Part shown: positions 42,579 to 50,081 of the stretch, piece after piece
Layout of the letters: each line of letters begins with the position of its first letter
How positions within the stretch are numbered: the stretch's first letter is position 1
Assembly (NCBI GenBank): GCA_034437755.1
Contig: DAOTTV010000070.1
Coordinates: 15,748-79,747, forward strand
Length of the DNA stretch: 64,000 nucleotides
Source: JAUZRW01 sp034437755
Lineage (GTDB): Bacteria > Chloroflexota > Anaerolineae > Aggregatilineales > Phototrophicaceae
Reading direction: 5' to 3'
Notes under the pieces: model-generated
Told to the model about the DNA's origin: nothing
Seen by the model: only the letters and a program-made list of their open reading frames with translations
Databases searched by the model: none
Position numbers and translations under genes: made by a program

Positions 42579-45128
42579 TCACGATCGTAAAGTTGCGCCT
42601 AATTCCTTCCCCGTCAGGTAGATGATGCTCTTGCGCGCTTTCTTGATTTTCTTGTCGCTCAGCGTCTCATCGCCCTGATACGTCAGCGCGTAGGCGAGGC
42701 TTTTGTGACCGACTTCGATGCTATCGCCGGTGTAAACATCGAACAGGCGCACATCCTTGAGCAAGTCACCGCCAGCTTTACGGATCACGGCTTCAACGTC
42801 CGATGCCGGCACATCTTCCGGCACGACCAGCGCGATGTCTTCCAGCACGGGCGGCGCAGTCGGCAGGGCTTGCACGCCGAATAACTCCGGCATCGCGTCG
42901 ATGATCTGCTCTAAGTCAAGTTCCGCGACCAGCACCGTCTGCTCTAGCAAACCGAAGCGTTGCGCGACCCGCGGATGCAATTCGCCGAAGTCGCCAGCGT
43001 ACTCGCCACGAATATGCAAGGATGCCGCGCGTCCCGGATGCAGGCTTGTGTGTTGCGAGCGCGTGAGGCTGTACGCCTGGATGTGCAACCCACTGAGCAA
43101 GCCATCGACCACGCCCTTCATATCGTAGAAATCGACGACATCGGTACTCGCACTGCCCGTCCAGCCAGTATCCTGTCGCGCACCCGTCAGCAACAAACCG
43201 AGGCGGCGCGGTTCATCGGGCAAGCCCGCCCCGTGCTTGAGATAGACACTGCCAATCTCGAACACTTGCTGACGCGGGACAAAACGCGCATTATTCGCCG
43301 CGTTCTCCAGCATATTACGCAAGAGCGTATGACGCAGGACGTTCTTATCAACCGATGTCGGGTTGACGACGCGCACGTAATCCGCCGCTGGCAGGGACGA
43401 TTCTGCACCATCGGGCACGAGTTCGGCTTCGGCGGCGACCGTCGTGAAGCGATAGCTGATGTTCTCGTTCAAGCCCAGCGCCACCAGCATATCGCGGATG
43501 TGTTCTTCGCGCTCTAGCGATTGATTGACGCGCTGTTCCGGCATTTCATCCGCCATGATTGTATTCGGAATTTTGTCATAGCCCAGCACGCGCGCGATTT
43601 CTTCCACCAGATCAGCAATGCCCACGTCACCGGTGCTGATGTCGGTGCGGTACTCCGGCACAACAGCGTGGATCACATCGCCCGCGATGGTGACATCGAA
43701 TTGTAAGCGGCTGAGATAATCGGCGGCTTCCTGTATGCTCACATCCACCCCCAGCAGGCGCGGCACTTCGCTAATCGGCAGGTCAACCGTGATCGGATCG
43801 GGCTTGCCGGGGTATTCGTCGATCACACCCGCGCAAATTGTGCCGCCGCCCGTCTGCCGCATCAGTTCGATGCCGCGCGTGTTGCCGATCAAGGCGCGTG
43901 AGGGGTGAATATTACGGCTGAAGCGCGTGCCGGCTTCGGTGAAGATTTTTTGCGCCTGCGCGGTCTTGCGAATCGTGATGAAGTCCCACGCCGCCGCTTC
44001 CAGCAGGACGTTGGTCGTCTCATCGCTGATTTCAGTCTCCGCACCGCCGATCAAGCCACCGAGACTCAGCACACCGGCCGTATCGCATACCAGAATTTGC
44101 TGGTCGCCCAGCTGACGCTCGACATCATCCAGCGTTTTCAGCGTCTCGCCCGTCTCTGGCAAGCGCGTGATGATCGTCGGCGCGTTGCCGCCCGCCCGCG
44201 CGACCAATTTATCATAGTCGAAGGCGTGCAGGGGTTGCCCGATCTCGAAGGTGATATAATTCGTGACATCGACGATGTTATTGATCGGGCGTTGTCCGAT
44301 CAGCTTCAGGCGGTATCGCATCCAGAAGGGCGACGCTTGCACGGTCGTATCCTTGAGCAGAGTCAGCGTGAAGCGCGGGTTCAAATCGGGATTGCGAATC
44401 TCGATCGTCGCTTGTCCGGCGATGGGGTCGCCTTCTGCGACGAAATCGTAAGCGGGCTCATACAGCGCTTGATTGGTGAAGGCGGCGACCTCGCGCGCGA
44501 CACCGATAATGCTGAAGCCGTGTCCTAAGTCCGGCGTGAGTTCGATTTCTAGCACGACATCGCCCAGCACATCCTGTAAGGACGTGCCCGGCACATAATC
44601 GTCGTCGTGGTCGAGTATCATAATGCCTTCGTGTTCATCGCTGATGCCCAGCTCTTTCTCCGAGCAGACCATGCTCTTGTTGTAGATGCCGCGCAATTCT
44701 TTGCCCTTGAGCGTCATCAGCTTTGCTTCTTCGCTGTGACCGTCATAGACGACCGCGCCCTCTTTGGCGAAGGGAGTCCATAAGGGCGGGTTAAGTTCGC
44801 CCTGTCCTTTGTACTGGAACAAATTCGGCGCACCGGTGACGCACTGCTCCAGTTCATCACCGCCATAATCGACCATCGCCAGCACCAGCTTATCCGCATC
44901 GGGATGATCTTTGACTTCGCGGATCGCGCCTAGTAATACCTTATCGCGATCCCAGACGAGATGATCGCTCTTGGGATAGCGAATACCTTCGACTGTGCCC
45001 TGTGGCACGCCGATGTATTCGATCTTCGCCACTTCAAAACCGGCGAGTGTGAGCTTCTCAGCGAGTTCTTCGACGGGTATATCTTTAACGTTAACATGGT
45101 CATTGAGCCATGAAATCGGCACACGCAT
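42579..45128 (-). CDS. pheT: Phenylalanyl-tRNA synthetase beta subunit
   Basis: Beta subunit of the alpha2-beta2 synthetase. The 849-residue chain starts MRVPISWLNDHVNV and has the EMAP-like tRNA-binding domain (residues ~40-160), the B3/B4 editing region, the B5 domain, the class-II-like B6/B7 core, and the C-terminal anticodon-recognising FDX-ACB domain (PPVLEDIALVVPEDV ... TYQGDETLSDKKI). Length fits a full-length PheT. Strong Shine-Dalgarno aggaggcg precedes it. It lies 55 bases after pheS and is controlled by the same T-box leader. Confidence 0.97.
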   Translation of the reverse strand: MRVPISWLNDHVNVKDIPVEELAEKLTLAGFEVAKIEYIGVPQGTVEGIRYPKSDHLVWDRDKVLLGAIREVKDHPDADKLVLAMVDYGGDELEQCVTGAPNLFQYKGQGELNPPLWTPFAKEGAVVYDGHSEEAKLMTLKGKELRGIYNKSMVCSEKELGISDEHEGIMILDHDDDYVPGTSLQDVLGDVVLEIELTPDLGHGFSIIGVAREVAAFTNQALYEPAYDFVAEGDPIAGQATIEIRNPDLNPRFTLTLLKDTTVQASPFWMRYRLKLIGQRPINNIVDVTNYITFEIGQPLHAFDYDKLVARAGGNAPTIITRLPETGETLKTLDDVERQLGDQQILVCDTAGVLSLGGLIGGAETEISDETTNVLLEAAAWDFITIRKTAQAQKIFTEAGTRFSRNIHPSRALIGNTRGIELMRQTGGGTICAGVIDEYPGKPDPITVDLPISEVPRLLGVDVSIQEAADYLSRLQFDVTIAGDVIHAVVPEYRTDISTGDVGIADLVEEIARVLGYDKIPNTIMADEMPEQRVNQSLEREEHIRDMLVALGLNENISYRFTTVAAEAELVPDGAESSLPAADYVRVVNPTSVDKNVLRHTLLRNMLENAANNARFVPRQQVFEIGSVYLKHGAGLPDEPRRLGLLLTGARQDTGWTGSASTDVVDFYDMKGVVDGLLSGLHIQAYSLTRSQHTSLHPGRAASLHIRGEYAGDFGELHPRVAQRFGLLEQTVLVAELDLEQIIDAMPELFGVQALPTAPPVLEDIALVVPEDVPASDVEAVIRKAGGDLLKDVRLFDVYTGDSIEVGHKSLAYALTYQGDETLSDKKIKKARKSIIYLTGKELGATLRS

Positions 45129-45183
45129 GATAGGGTATCGCCTCCTGTTAGGTTGATTGAGATGTGTATTATTCAGGCATTCA

Positions 45184-46227
45184 TCAGAATTGGTCTAAGA
45201 AGCGCAGATCGTTGCTCCAGAAGTAACGAATATCTTCGATACCGTGCTTGAGCATCGTGATTCGCTCAGGCCCCATGCCAAACGCGAACCCTGTCCACTC
45301 GCTGGGGTCATAGCCGCCGGCGCGTAACACGTTCGGATGTACCATGCCACTGCCCGCAATCTCAAGCCAGCCGGTATATTTGCACACGCGACAGCCTTCG
45401 CCATCGCACAAGAAGCACTCGGCATCCACTTCCATGCTCGGCTCGGTGAAGGGGAAATAGGATGAGCGATAGCGCATCTGCACATCCGGCTTGAACATGC
45501 GCTTGGCGAATTCGTGAATCGTGCCTTTGAGATCGCTCATGCGAATATTGCGCCCGATCGCCAGCCCTTCGACCTGATAGAACTGCACTTCGCTCCGTGC
45601 GGTGATTTGCTCTTGCCGATAGCACATGCCGGGCAGAATCACACGGATCGGCTTACTACCGCTATCGCCCAGTTCTTCCATCGCGTGGATTTGCCCCGGC
45701 GAGGTGTGTGTACGCAGGATGATGTCGGCTTCATCGGTGTAGAAGGTATCCTGCATATCGCGCGCGGGATGATCGGGCGGGAAGTTTAAACGGGTGAAGT
45801 TGTACTCGTCGGTCTCCACATCACGACTGCGATACACCTGAAAGCCCATATCAGCCCAGATGGCGTAGAACTGGCGCAGGGTGACGGTGCTAGGATGTAA
45901 ACGCCCCAGCGACCGCGGGCGACCGGGCAGGGTAATATCAATCGTGCCGTGTTCGAGGTCGTGCTGTAATTCGGCTTCTTGCAGGGCGGTTTGCTTGGCT
46001 TCATAGGCTTCGGTCAGCTTGCTCTTGAGCGCGTTCACCCCTTGCCCGTAGGCGGCGCGTTCATCTTTAGGGAGCGATCCAATCTGGCTCAGCATCCCGC
46101 GAATCACGCCCTTATTGCCAAGATAATGGCCGCGCCACTGCGTTAAATCGGCGCGGGTCGCGACGGCTTCTAGGGCGGCGAGCGCTTCGACTTCGACGCT
46201 CTCAATTGATTTCACATCATCTGCCAT
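45184..46227 (-). CDS. pheS: Phenylalanyl-tRNA synthetase alpha subunit
   Basis: Catalytic subunit that charges tRNA-Phe. The ~348-residue protein has an N-terminal coiled-coil (VEALAALEAV... KLTEAYEAKQTALQ), LPGRPRSLGRLHPST, then the class II core with FYTDEADIILRTHTSPGQI, the motif 2 area (VLPGMCYRQEQITARSEVQFYQVEGL) and motif 3 (FGMGPERITMLKHGIEDIRYF). It also contains CDGEGCRVCKYTGWLEI, a Cys-rich insertion (CxxxxCxxC) known from some bacterial PheS. ATG 46227 with aaggag is preferred to the GTG two codons earlier. Confidence 0.97.
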   Translation of the reverse strand: MADDVKSIESVEVEALAALEAVATRADLTQWRGHYLGNKGVIRGMLSQIGSLPKDERAAYGQGVNALKSKLTEAYEAKQTALQEAELQHDLEHGTIDITLPGRPRSLGRLHPSTVTLRQFYAIWADMGFQVYRSRDVETDEYNFTRLNFPPDHPARDMQDTFYTDEADIILRTHTSPGQIHAMEELGDSGSKPIRVILPGMCYRQEQITARSEVQFYQVEGLAIGRNIRMSDLKGTIHEFAKRMFKPDVQMRYRSSYFPFTEPSMEVDAECFLCDGEGCRVCKYTGWLEIAGSGMVHPNVLRAGGYDPSEWTGFAFGMGPERITMLKHGIEDIRYFWSNDLRFLDQF

Positions 46228-46289
46228 GCACACTCTCTCCTTCGATCAATCATTGCATACAATCATCCGACTCTGTGGGGGCATGAATC

Positions 46290-46605
46290 AAAAAAGCCCT
46301 CATCCCGTAACAGGGACGCGAGCGCTGTGAGCCTCACGCGGTACCACCCTGCTTCGATGTGCGTCATGATGCAAGCTCGTACACATCGCGCTTGTGATTG
46401 TCGTTAACGTCCGACAAAACGAGGTCAACTACTGGGGCATGATGCCCGTTCCCTGCCCGACTCCGAAGGGAATTCCACAACAATGTTCGCCGATGCTCGC
46501 AATCAATGGCACGCGACTCCCTGTCAACATTCACGCTAATTGTGCGCCCTTGTGGACTGTCTTCATCTGTGTCTTTGTGTGGTCATATGTTGTTAGTATC
46601 TACCG
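46290..46605 (-). promoter_or_regulatory. T-box leader of pheST
   Basis: On the minus strand the leader contains the T-box core agggtggtaccgcg at 46337-46350 that binds uncharged tRNA 3' ends, followed by a terminator hairpin cgtccc/gggatg with a T-run (46290-46295). The specifier region near 46460-46476 contains two ttc triplets (within ggaattcccttcgg), consistent with a Phe specifier. When tRNA-Phe is uncharged the antiterminator would form and pheST be expressed. The T-box core and terminator are read directly; the exact stem I and specifier pairing is inferred. Confidence 0.88.
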
Positions 46606-46611
46606 GCAAAA

Positions 46612-46640
46612 ACTATACAGGCACATAATCGCCCCGTCAA
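46612..46640 (-). promoter_or_regulatory. Promoter of the T-box/pheST transcript
   Basis: On the minus strand: TTGACG (46640-46635), a 17-nt spacer and TATAGT (46617-46612), a near-consensus promoter whose start point would fall about 46605. Confidence 0.8.
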
Positions 46641-46715
46641 GTATGGAAACTTTAATCAAAAAACCGTATTGAACCCTTGCGAGACTTTAAAAACTTTTTA
46701 AAATAGACTTACACT

Positions 46716-46733
46716 CTTGAAAACCCTTTCAAG
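46716..46733. promoter_or_regulatory. Inverted repeat upstream of HTH gene, operator candidate
   Basis: Perfect inverted repeat CTTGAAA-ACCC-TTTCAAG, about 30 bases before the HTH gene. It fits an operator for autoregulation. Confidence 0.45.
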
Positions 46734-46763
46734 CCATGCTAATTTGTAAAGAGAGGATAGAAT

Positions 46764-46985
46764 ATGTCAAACGATCCCAAGAAACTCCGTATTGAACCGG
46801 GCGCTGTCTATTCACGACAGGAAGCCGCCAAAGCACTAGGTATTAGTCTGAGTACGCTCAAACGCTTGATCAAGAAAGGTCATCTGCAAGTGAGCAAACC
46901 GGAAGGTATGCGGCGCGTGTTTATCACCGGCGAGAGTATCATCAATATGCTGAAAGATACGCAACAAGCCGAAAAAGGTGCATGA
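46764..46985 (+). CDS. Excisionase/MerR-like helix-turn-helix protein
   Basis: A 73-residue DNA-binding protein of the HTH_17 excisionase type: YSRQEAAKALGISLSTLKRLIKKGHLQVSKPEGMRRVFITGESIINML. The short length and the fold are typical of Xis proteins or small regulators of mobile elements. Ribosome site gagagg is upstream. It is the first gene of an AT-richer stretch of small genes to about 49 kb. No integrase is present in this window, so it may act only as a regulator. Confidence 0.8.
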   Translation: MSNDPKKLRIEPGAVYSRQEAAKALGISLSTLKRLIKKGHLQVSKPEGMRRVFITGESIINMLKDTQQAEKGA

Positions 46986-47028
46986 CATACTAGACAAATG
47001 CTGAGAAACGTGCTTTAATGAAAATTAG

Positions 47029-47045
47029 TGTGTAAAGCATACACA
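47029..47045. promoter_or_regulatory. Inverted repeat TGTGTA-N5-TACACA, operator candidate
   Basis: A perfect 6-bp-arm inverted repeat 44 bases past the HTH gene and 130 bases before the next possible gene. It could be a site for the HTH protein or another dimeric regulator. Confidence 0.35.
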
Positions 47046-47162
47046 ACACAAAACGACGAGTACTGGCTGGTCAAGGCGTACCAAGTACAAACAAACGCCT
47101 ATTTTATTGAAATCGAGTGATGAAACGCTATTAATTTAGGAGGATGCGCCGAGAAAGCGCAA

Positions 47163-47483
47163 GTGACCATGATGATTTATCAGCACATACTGAGCAATGC
47201 AGACACCCACACGTTGGGTGGACTCTGCCTGCAAACCGGCATTGCGAAATTACGCAGTGGCGCAGGTATGGCTGTGTATTCATCGGCACTACGGCCGCAC
47301 GGCTTTAACCTGCCTGAATTACTCGCTGATTGGCAAGCAGAATCCGACGTGTGCGCGACCGCAGTCGCCGGACGTGGCGTATACAGTGCCCAAAATGGCA
47401 ACAGTAACGCAGAACCAATTAGCGCGATTATTAGGTGTTGGTCTCATGGAGAGCAAAAGGCGAAGGAGGCGTTAGCAACCTGA
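47163..47483 (+). CDS. Possible small protein of the 47 kb cassette, reading frame uncertain
   Basis: The longest frame gives 106 residues (GTG 47163, or ATG 47169), with LSNADTHTLGGLCLQTGIAKL and NLPELLADWQAESD as helical segments. Two other frames are also open here: ATG 47197-47475 (ending in MATVTQNQLARLLGVG and an Arg-rich tail) and ATG 47144-47308. A strong aggagg sits at 47138-47143, touching the third and about 20 bases from the first. I cannot decide which is translated, or whether the region is mainly an RNA. Its last part contains the antiterminator arm described at 47435. Confidence 0.35.
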   Translation: MTMMIYQHILSNADTHTLGGLCLQTGIAKLRSGAGMAVYSSALRPHGFNLPELLADWQAESDVCATAVAGRGVYSAQNGNSNAEPISAIIRCWSHGEQKAKEALAT

Positions 47484-47573
47484 CCTAGAGCTATCTACAA
47501 CACCGAACCACTGAGAACCGAAATAGGTTACGACAGGGGTATGAGACCAACACAACGTCTCATACCCCTTTTT
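47435..47573 (+). terminator. Conditional terminator with upstream competing arm
   Basis: The terminator is a perfect 13-bp stem, aggggtatgagac (47535-47547) with gtctcatacccct (47557-47569), loop caacacaac, then TTTTT. An upstream arm gtgttggtctcat (47435-47447) is a perfect 13-base complement of atgagaccaacac (47541-47553), which spans the terminator's 5' arm and loop. So arm A pairs with arm B, or arm B pairs with arm C. The upstream arm lies in the coding region of the small gene, so translation of that segment could decide termination before the genes at 47612 and 47931. Confidence 0.75.
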
Positions 47574-47611
47574 GATTTTTATATTTAGTAGCACCAGAGG
47601 TGAAGATTACT

Positions 47612-47896
47612 ATGAGCCAGAAAAGCACCGTCACCGAACACTTGTTAGCCGTTAGCCGTGACTTGCAGATTGCCGATGTGCTGGAATTCATCGACGACCT
47701 ACACAGCGCCGCTAGCGACGGACACAGCCAGGACTTCACCGGGATGACCGAAGCTGAGGTCATCAACTACTTGCGCGACCTGATCTATACGGCTCAAGAA
47801 GCTGTCAGCGAGTTAGAGACAGCACAGGCCCGCAACCGCACCGCCAAGAAAAAGCCCAGCTTACGTATCGTACGCAAGTATGAAAAAGCGGGCTAG
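47612..47896 (+). CDS. Small helical protein, unknown
   Basis: A 94-residue unrecognised protein. It contains TEHLLAVSRDLQIADVLEFIDDL and MTEAEVINYLRDLIYTAQEAVSEL, both helical, and a basic tail (TAKKKPSLRIVRKYEKAG). I chose ATG 47612, preceded by gaggtg, over the ATG at 47600. It lies just past the conditional terminator and 34 bases before a tiny gene. The basic tail suggests possible nucleic-acid contact; nothing more is visible. Confidence 0.55.
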   Translation: MSQKSTVTEHLLAVSRDLQIADVLEFIDDLHSAASDGHSQDFTGMTEAEVINYLRDLIYTAQEAVSELETAQARNRTAKKKPSLRIVRKYEKAG

Positions 47897-47930
47897 CAAC
47901 ACATCCAATACATGCCAAGGAGGCAACGGT

Positions 47931-48050
47931 ATGTCGCAGGAACAATCACATAGTGGCAGGCAAAGCCTAAGAGATAAACACGCCACGACCGATGGGTATC
48001 CGGGCGCAAGTTGCCTAGGATACAAAATCAGCAAGACCCAATTAAGATAA
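47931..48050 (+). CDS. Tiny protein, 39 aa
   Basis: A 39-residue frame starting MSQEQSHSGRQSLRDKHATT with a strong Shine-Dalgarno aaggagg seven bases before the ATG, and ending at TAA 48048. It is hydrophilic and unrecognised. The ribosome site is better than that of most genes here, so translation is likely. It probably shares a transcript with the 94-residue gene. Confidence 0.5.
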   Translation: MSQEQSHSGRQSLRDKHATTDGYPGASCLGYKISKTQLR

Positions 48051-48380
48051 TCTCAAGTATCGAAACGGCATGTAAGCAACACCCCTGTACCGATCGGCAC
48101 AAGCAACATCATCTTGACAATCCACATGGGCGGTCGATCCTCGCGAGATCGATTGCTCATTTTCACAATGTTAGCGCGCTCGTTTTGTGATAGATTCAAA
48201 CAGAGTAGACGCACACCGATCATGATCGCTTCATACTTATTCAAAACGATAACACGCGGTAAACTCGTGTTAAATGCGGTATAATAAGCATAGATCAGAA
48301 CAATCGACCGCACAATAATCTTACGTTAACACAATCGTGCTAAAATCGGCGATGATGTTTAACGCAAATTAACAAGTATA
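48051..48380. other. Intergenic region before HNH gene
   Basis: I see no convincing gene. A minus-strand frame (48053-48313) has no Shine-Dalgarno and weak protein character. The stretch contains a TATAAT at 48282-48287 on the plus strand, a candidate for the HNH gene promoter, and a second TATAAT overlapping the HNH start. Confidence 0.4.
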
Positions 48381-48956
48381 ATGAGTAGTAGGGAGAAGAA
48401 GACCCTCGTGTCTGGTAGCTCTGTATTGCAAGAGAGAGTTCTCCTGCTCAACGGTAGCACTTGGGAACCCCTATCGGTCATCACTGTTCCCAGAGCCATA
48501 AACCTACTGTTGGCGGAAAAGGCAATCATGGTGGAGGAAAGCGGGAAGTTCCTGCGTACAGTCCGCAAGAAATTCACGATTCCGTCCGTCATTGCTTTAC
48601 GAACATACGTTAACGTCCCGCGTCGCAAAGCTCACTGGAGCCGCAAAGGGGTGCTGGTGCGCGATAATTACACGTGTATTTACTGCGGCGTGCAACCGGG
48701 CCAACTGCAAAAGAACAAAGTGCTGGCGAAGGGCGATTTTACGATCGACCACATTCTGCCAAAATCGCGCAAGGGGCGTGATACATGGACGAACACCGCG
48801 TGTGCGTGTGCCGCCTGTAATCATCGCAAGGGCAATCGCCTGCCGAACGAAGCCGGTATGAAACTGCGTTGGGAACCCAAAACACCACGGACGAGTTATC
48901 TCGTGATCGCGTTAGGCACGGGCCCATCCGTCTGGAAGCGTTATATTGAAGTGTAA
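48381..48956 (+). CDS. HNH endonuclease
   Basis: A 191-residue nuclease of the HNH_5 type widespread in Cyanobacteria and Chloroflexota. The N-terminal part (RVLLLNGSTWEPLSVITVPRAINLLLAEKA) is the usual scaffold. The HNH zinc finger has CIYCG, the catalytic His in FTIDHILPKSRKG, N in WTNTACACAACNHRKGNRLP. Many homologues are stand-alone with unknown biology; some sit in mobile or defence-linked regions. The neighbours here (small HTH and tiny genes) fit an accessory region, but no methylase or restriction partner is present. Confidence 0.9.
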   Translation: MSSREKKTLVSGSSVLQERVLLLNGSTWEPLSVITVPRAINLLLAEKAIMVEESGKFLRTVRKKFTIPSVIALRTYVNVPRRKAHWSRKGVLVRDNYTCIYCGVQPGQLQKNKVLAKGDFTIDHILPKSRKGRDTWTNTACACAACNHRKGNRLPNEAGMKLRWEPKTPRTSYLVIALGTGPSVWKRYIEV

Positions 48957-49521
48957 CACTTCGGCATAATGCCTCTAACAACCGCATGTGAATCTCGCGA
49001 CAGAAGCGCGTCTCCTCCTCTCCACACCGCTTCTGCTGTTGTAGTCTGTCTCTCTCAATTTTCTCTCGTCTACCTGAGACCATACATTCCAGTGCAATCG
49101 CTTTTTCCGCAAGCTCTCCTCAAAAAAGATGTGGGGCATCGCCCTGAGCGATTTAGGGTGAAGGCTGAAGCGCCATCTAAGCTAGCATGGAGCTATACAC
49201 CATCAGTACAGCATTAATTAATTCATATGTTCGTAGCCACTTTCAATTTTGTTTCAACAATCAAGACTTTATGTGGTAATAATTTATCACTAAAATAATT
49301 TACGGTCTTAATGGTAATATATAACTGCATAAATATTGGTAACACTATTTGTAACGAACATTACAATTTGTAATTTATAATACAATTGTGGTTGTTCAAA
49401 ACGCGCTTGCAGGGCGTATAATAGCCGTTATTAAGATTGCTTAGCATAATGATTACAAATCTACGTACATGCACATAACAATATGTGTGCTACCATATAG
49501 AAAGGCCAGTGGTGATAGCAT
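48957..49521. other. AT-rich intergenic region with palindromes
   Basis: No gene is visible over about 560 bases. The right half is AT-rich and holds a perfect palindrome attacaa-t-ttgtaat near 49362, an acaattgt motif nearby, a TATAAT box near 49420 and the CACATA/TATGTG repeat at 49472-49487. These look like regulatory sites for padR. Confidence 0.4.
49472..49487. promoter_or_regulatory. Inverted repeat before padR, operator candidate
   Basis: CACATA-acaa-TATGTG, 34 bases before the padR start. PadR-family regulators commonly bind short inverted repeats of the ATGT/ACAT type upstream of their own gene. Confidence 0.5.
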
Positions 49522-50049
49522 ATGTCTTTACAACATATCCTGCTAGGTTTACTAGGTGAACAACCCAGTTCAGGGTATGAACTGAACAAGCGACTGCAAG
49601 ATGTCGGACAGCATTTTTGGGTAACAGAACAAAGTCAAGTCTATCGAGCGCTGTATAAAATGCTCAATCTGAATTACGTCGAGTATGAGACGGTCATTCA
49701 AGAAAATAGCCCAAACAAGAAAGTCTATCAGCTAACACAAGCCGGCAAGCAAGCATTGGAGCAGTGGCTACAGCAACCGATCGAACGCAACCAGCCCTTA
49801 CAAATCTGGTTGGCACAAATTTACTTAGGCTCGTCACTCACAAGCGAGGATATCACCCGACTGATCGAGGCGCGCATCGACGAAGTGGATAATAAGCTGG
49901 AATGGGCGTTACAGCGTCTAGCTAACGAAGCGGGACAAACCCCGCGCATGACGGAAATTCGTAGAATCACGATTGAATATCACATCAATATGCTCGAAAA
50001 TGAACGAGAGTGGCTCATCGGTATGCGCGATCGCATCCAAGCCCTGTAA
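49522..50049 (+). CDS. PadR-family transcriptional regulator
   Basis: A 175-residue regulator with an N-terminal winged helix (LQHILLGLLGEQPSSGYELNKRLQD, then VYRALYKMLNLNYVEYE and YQLTQAGKQAL) and a C-terminal Vir_act_alpha_C-type helical dimer domain. PadR proteins are usually repressors acting on adjacent genes in response to phenolics, drugs or other ligands. Here the next gene is a membrane HEXXH protein 32 bases downstream in the same direction, so that gene is a likely target. Confidence 0.9.
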   Translation: MSLQHILLGLLGEQPSSGYELNKRLQDVGQHFWVTEQSQVYRALYKMLNLNYVEYETVIQENSPNKKVYQLTQAGKQALEQWLQQPIERNQPLQIWLAQIYLGSSLTSEDITRLIEARIDEVDNKLEWALQRLANEAGQTPRMTEIRRITIEYHINMLENEREWLIGMRDRIQAL

Positions 50050-50081
50050 TCGGTCGGTAGGCGAAAAAATCCCAGAGACAC

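Noticed and set aside
46394..46672. Plus-strand reading frame of 92 codons upstream of the HTH gene
   Set aside because: It lies antisense to the T-box leader and its promoter, and the composition reflects RNA structure rather than protein.
46764..46985. HTH gene as evidence of a complete prophage or integrative element
   Set aside because: No integrase, attachment-site repeats or structural genes were found around it; only an excisionase-like fold.
48053..48313. Minus-strand frame with a hydrophobic C-terminal stretch
   Set aside because: No ribosome-binding site, unusual composition, and the region is better explained as the HNH gene's upstream region.
48381..48956. HNH gene as part of a restriction-modification system
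   Set aside because: No methyltransferase, specificity subunit or retron/CBASS-type partner lies within several kilobases.
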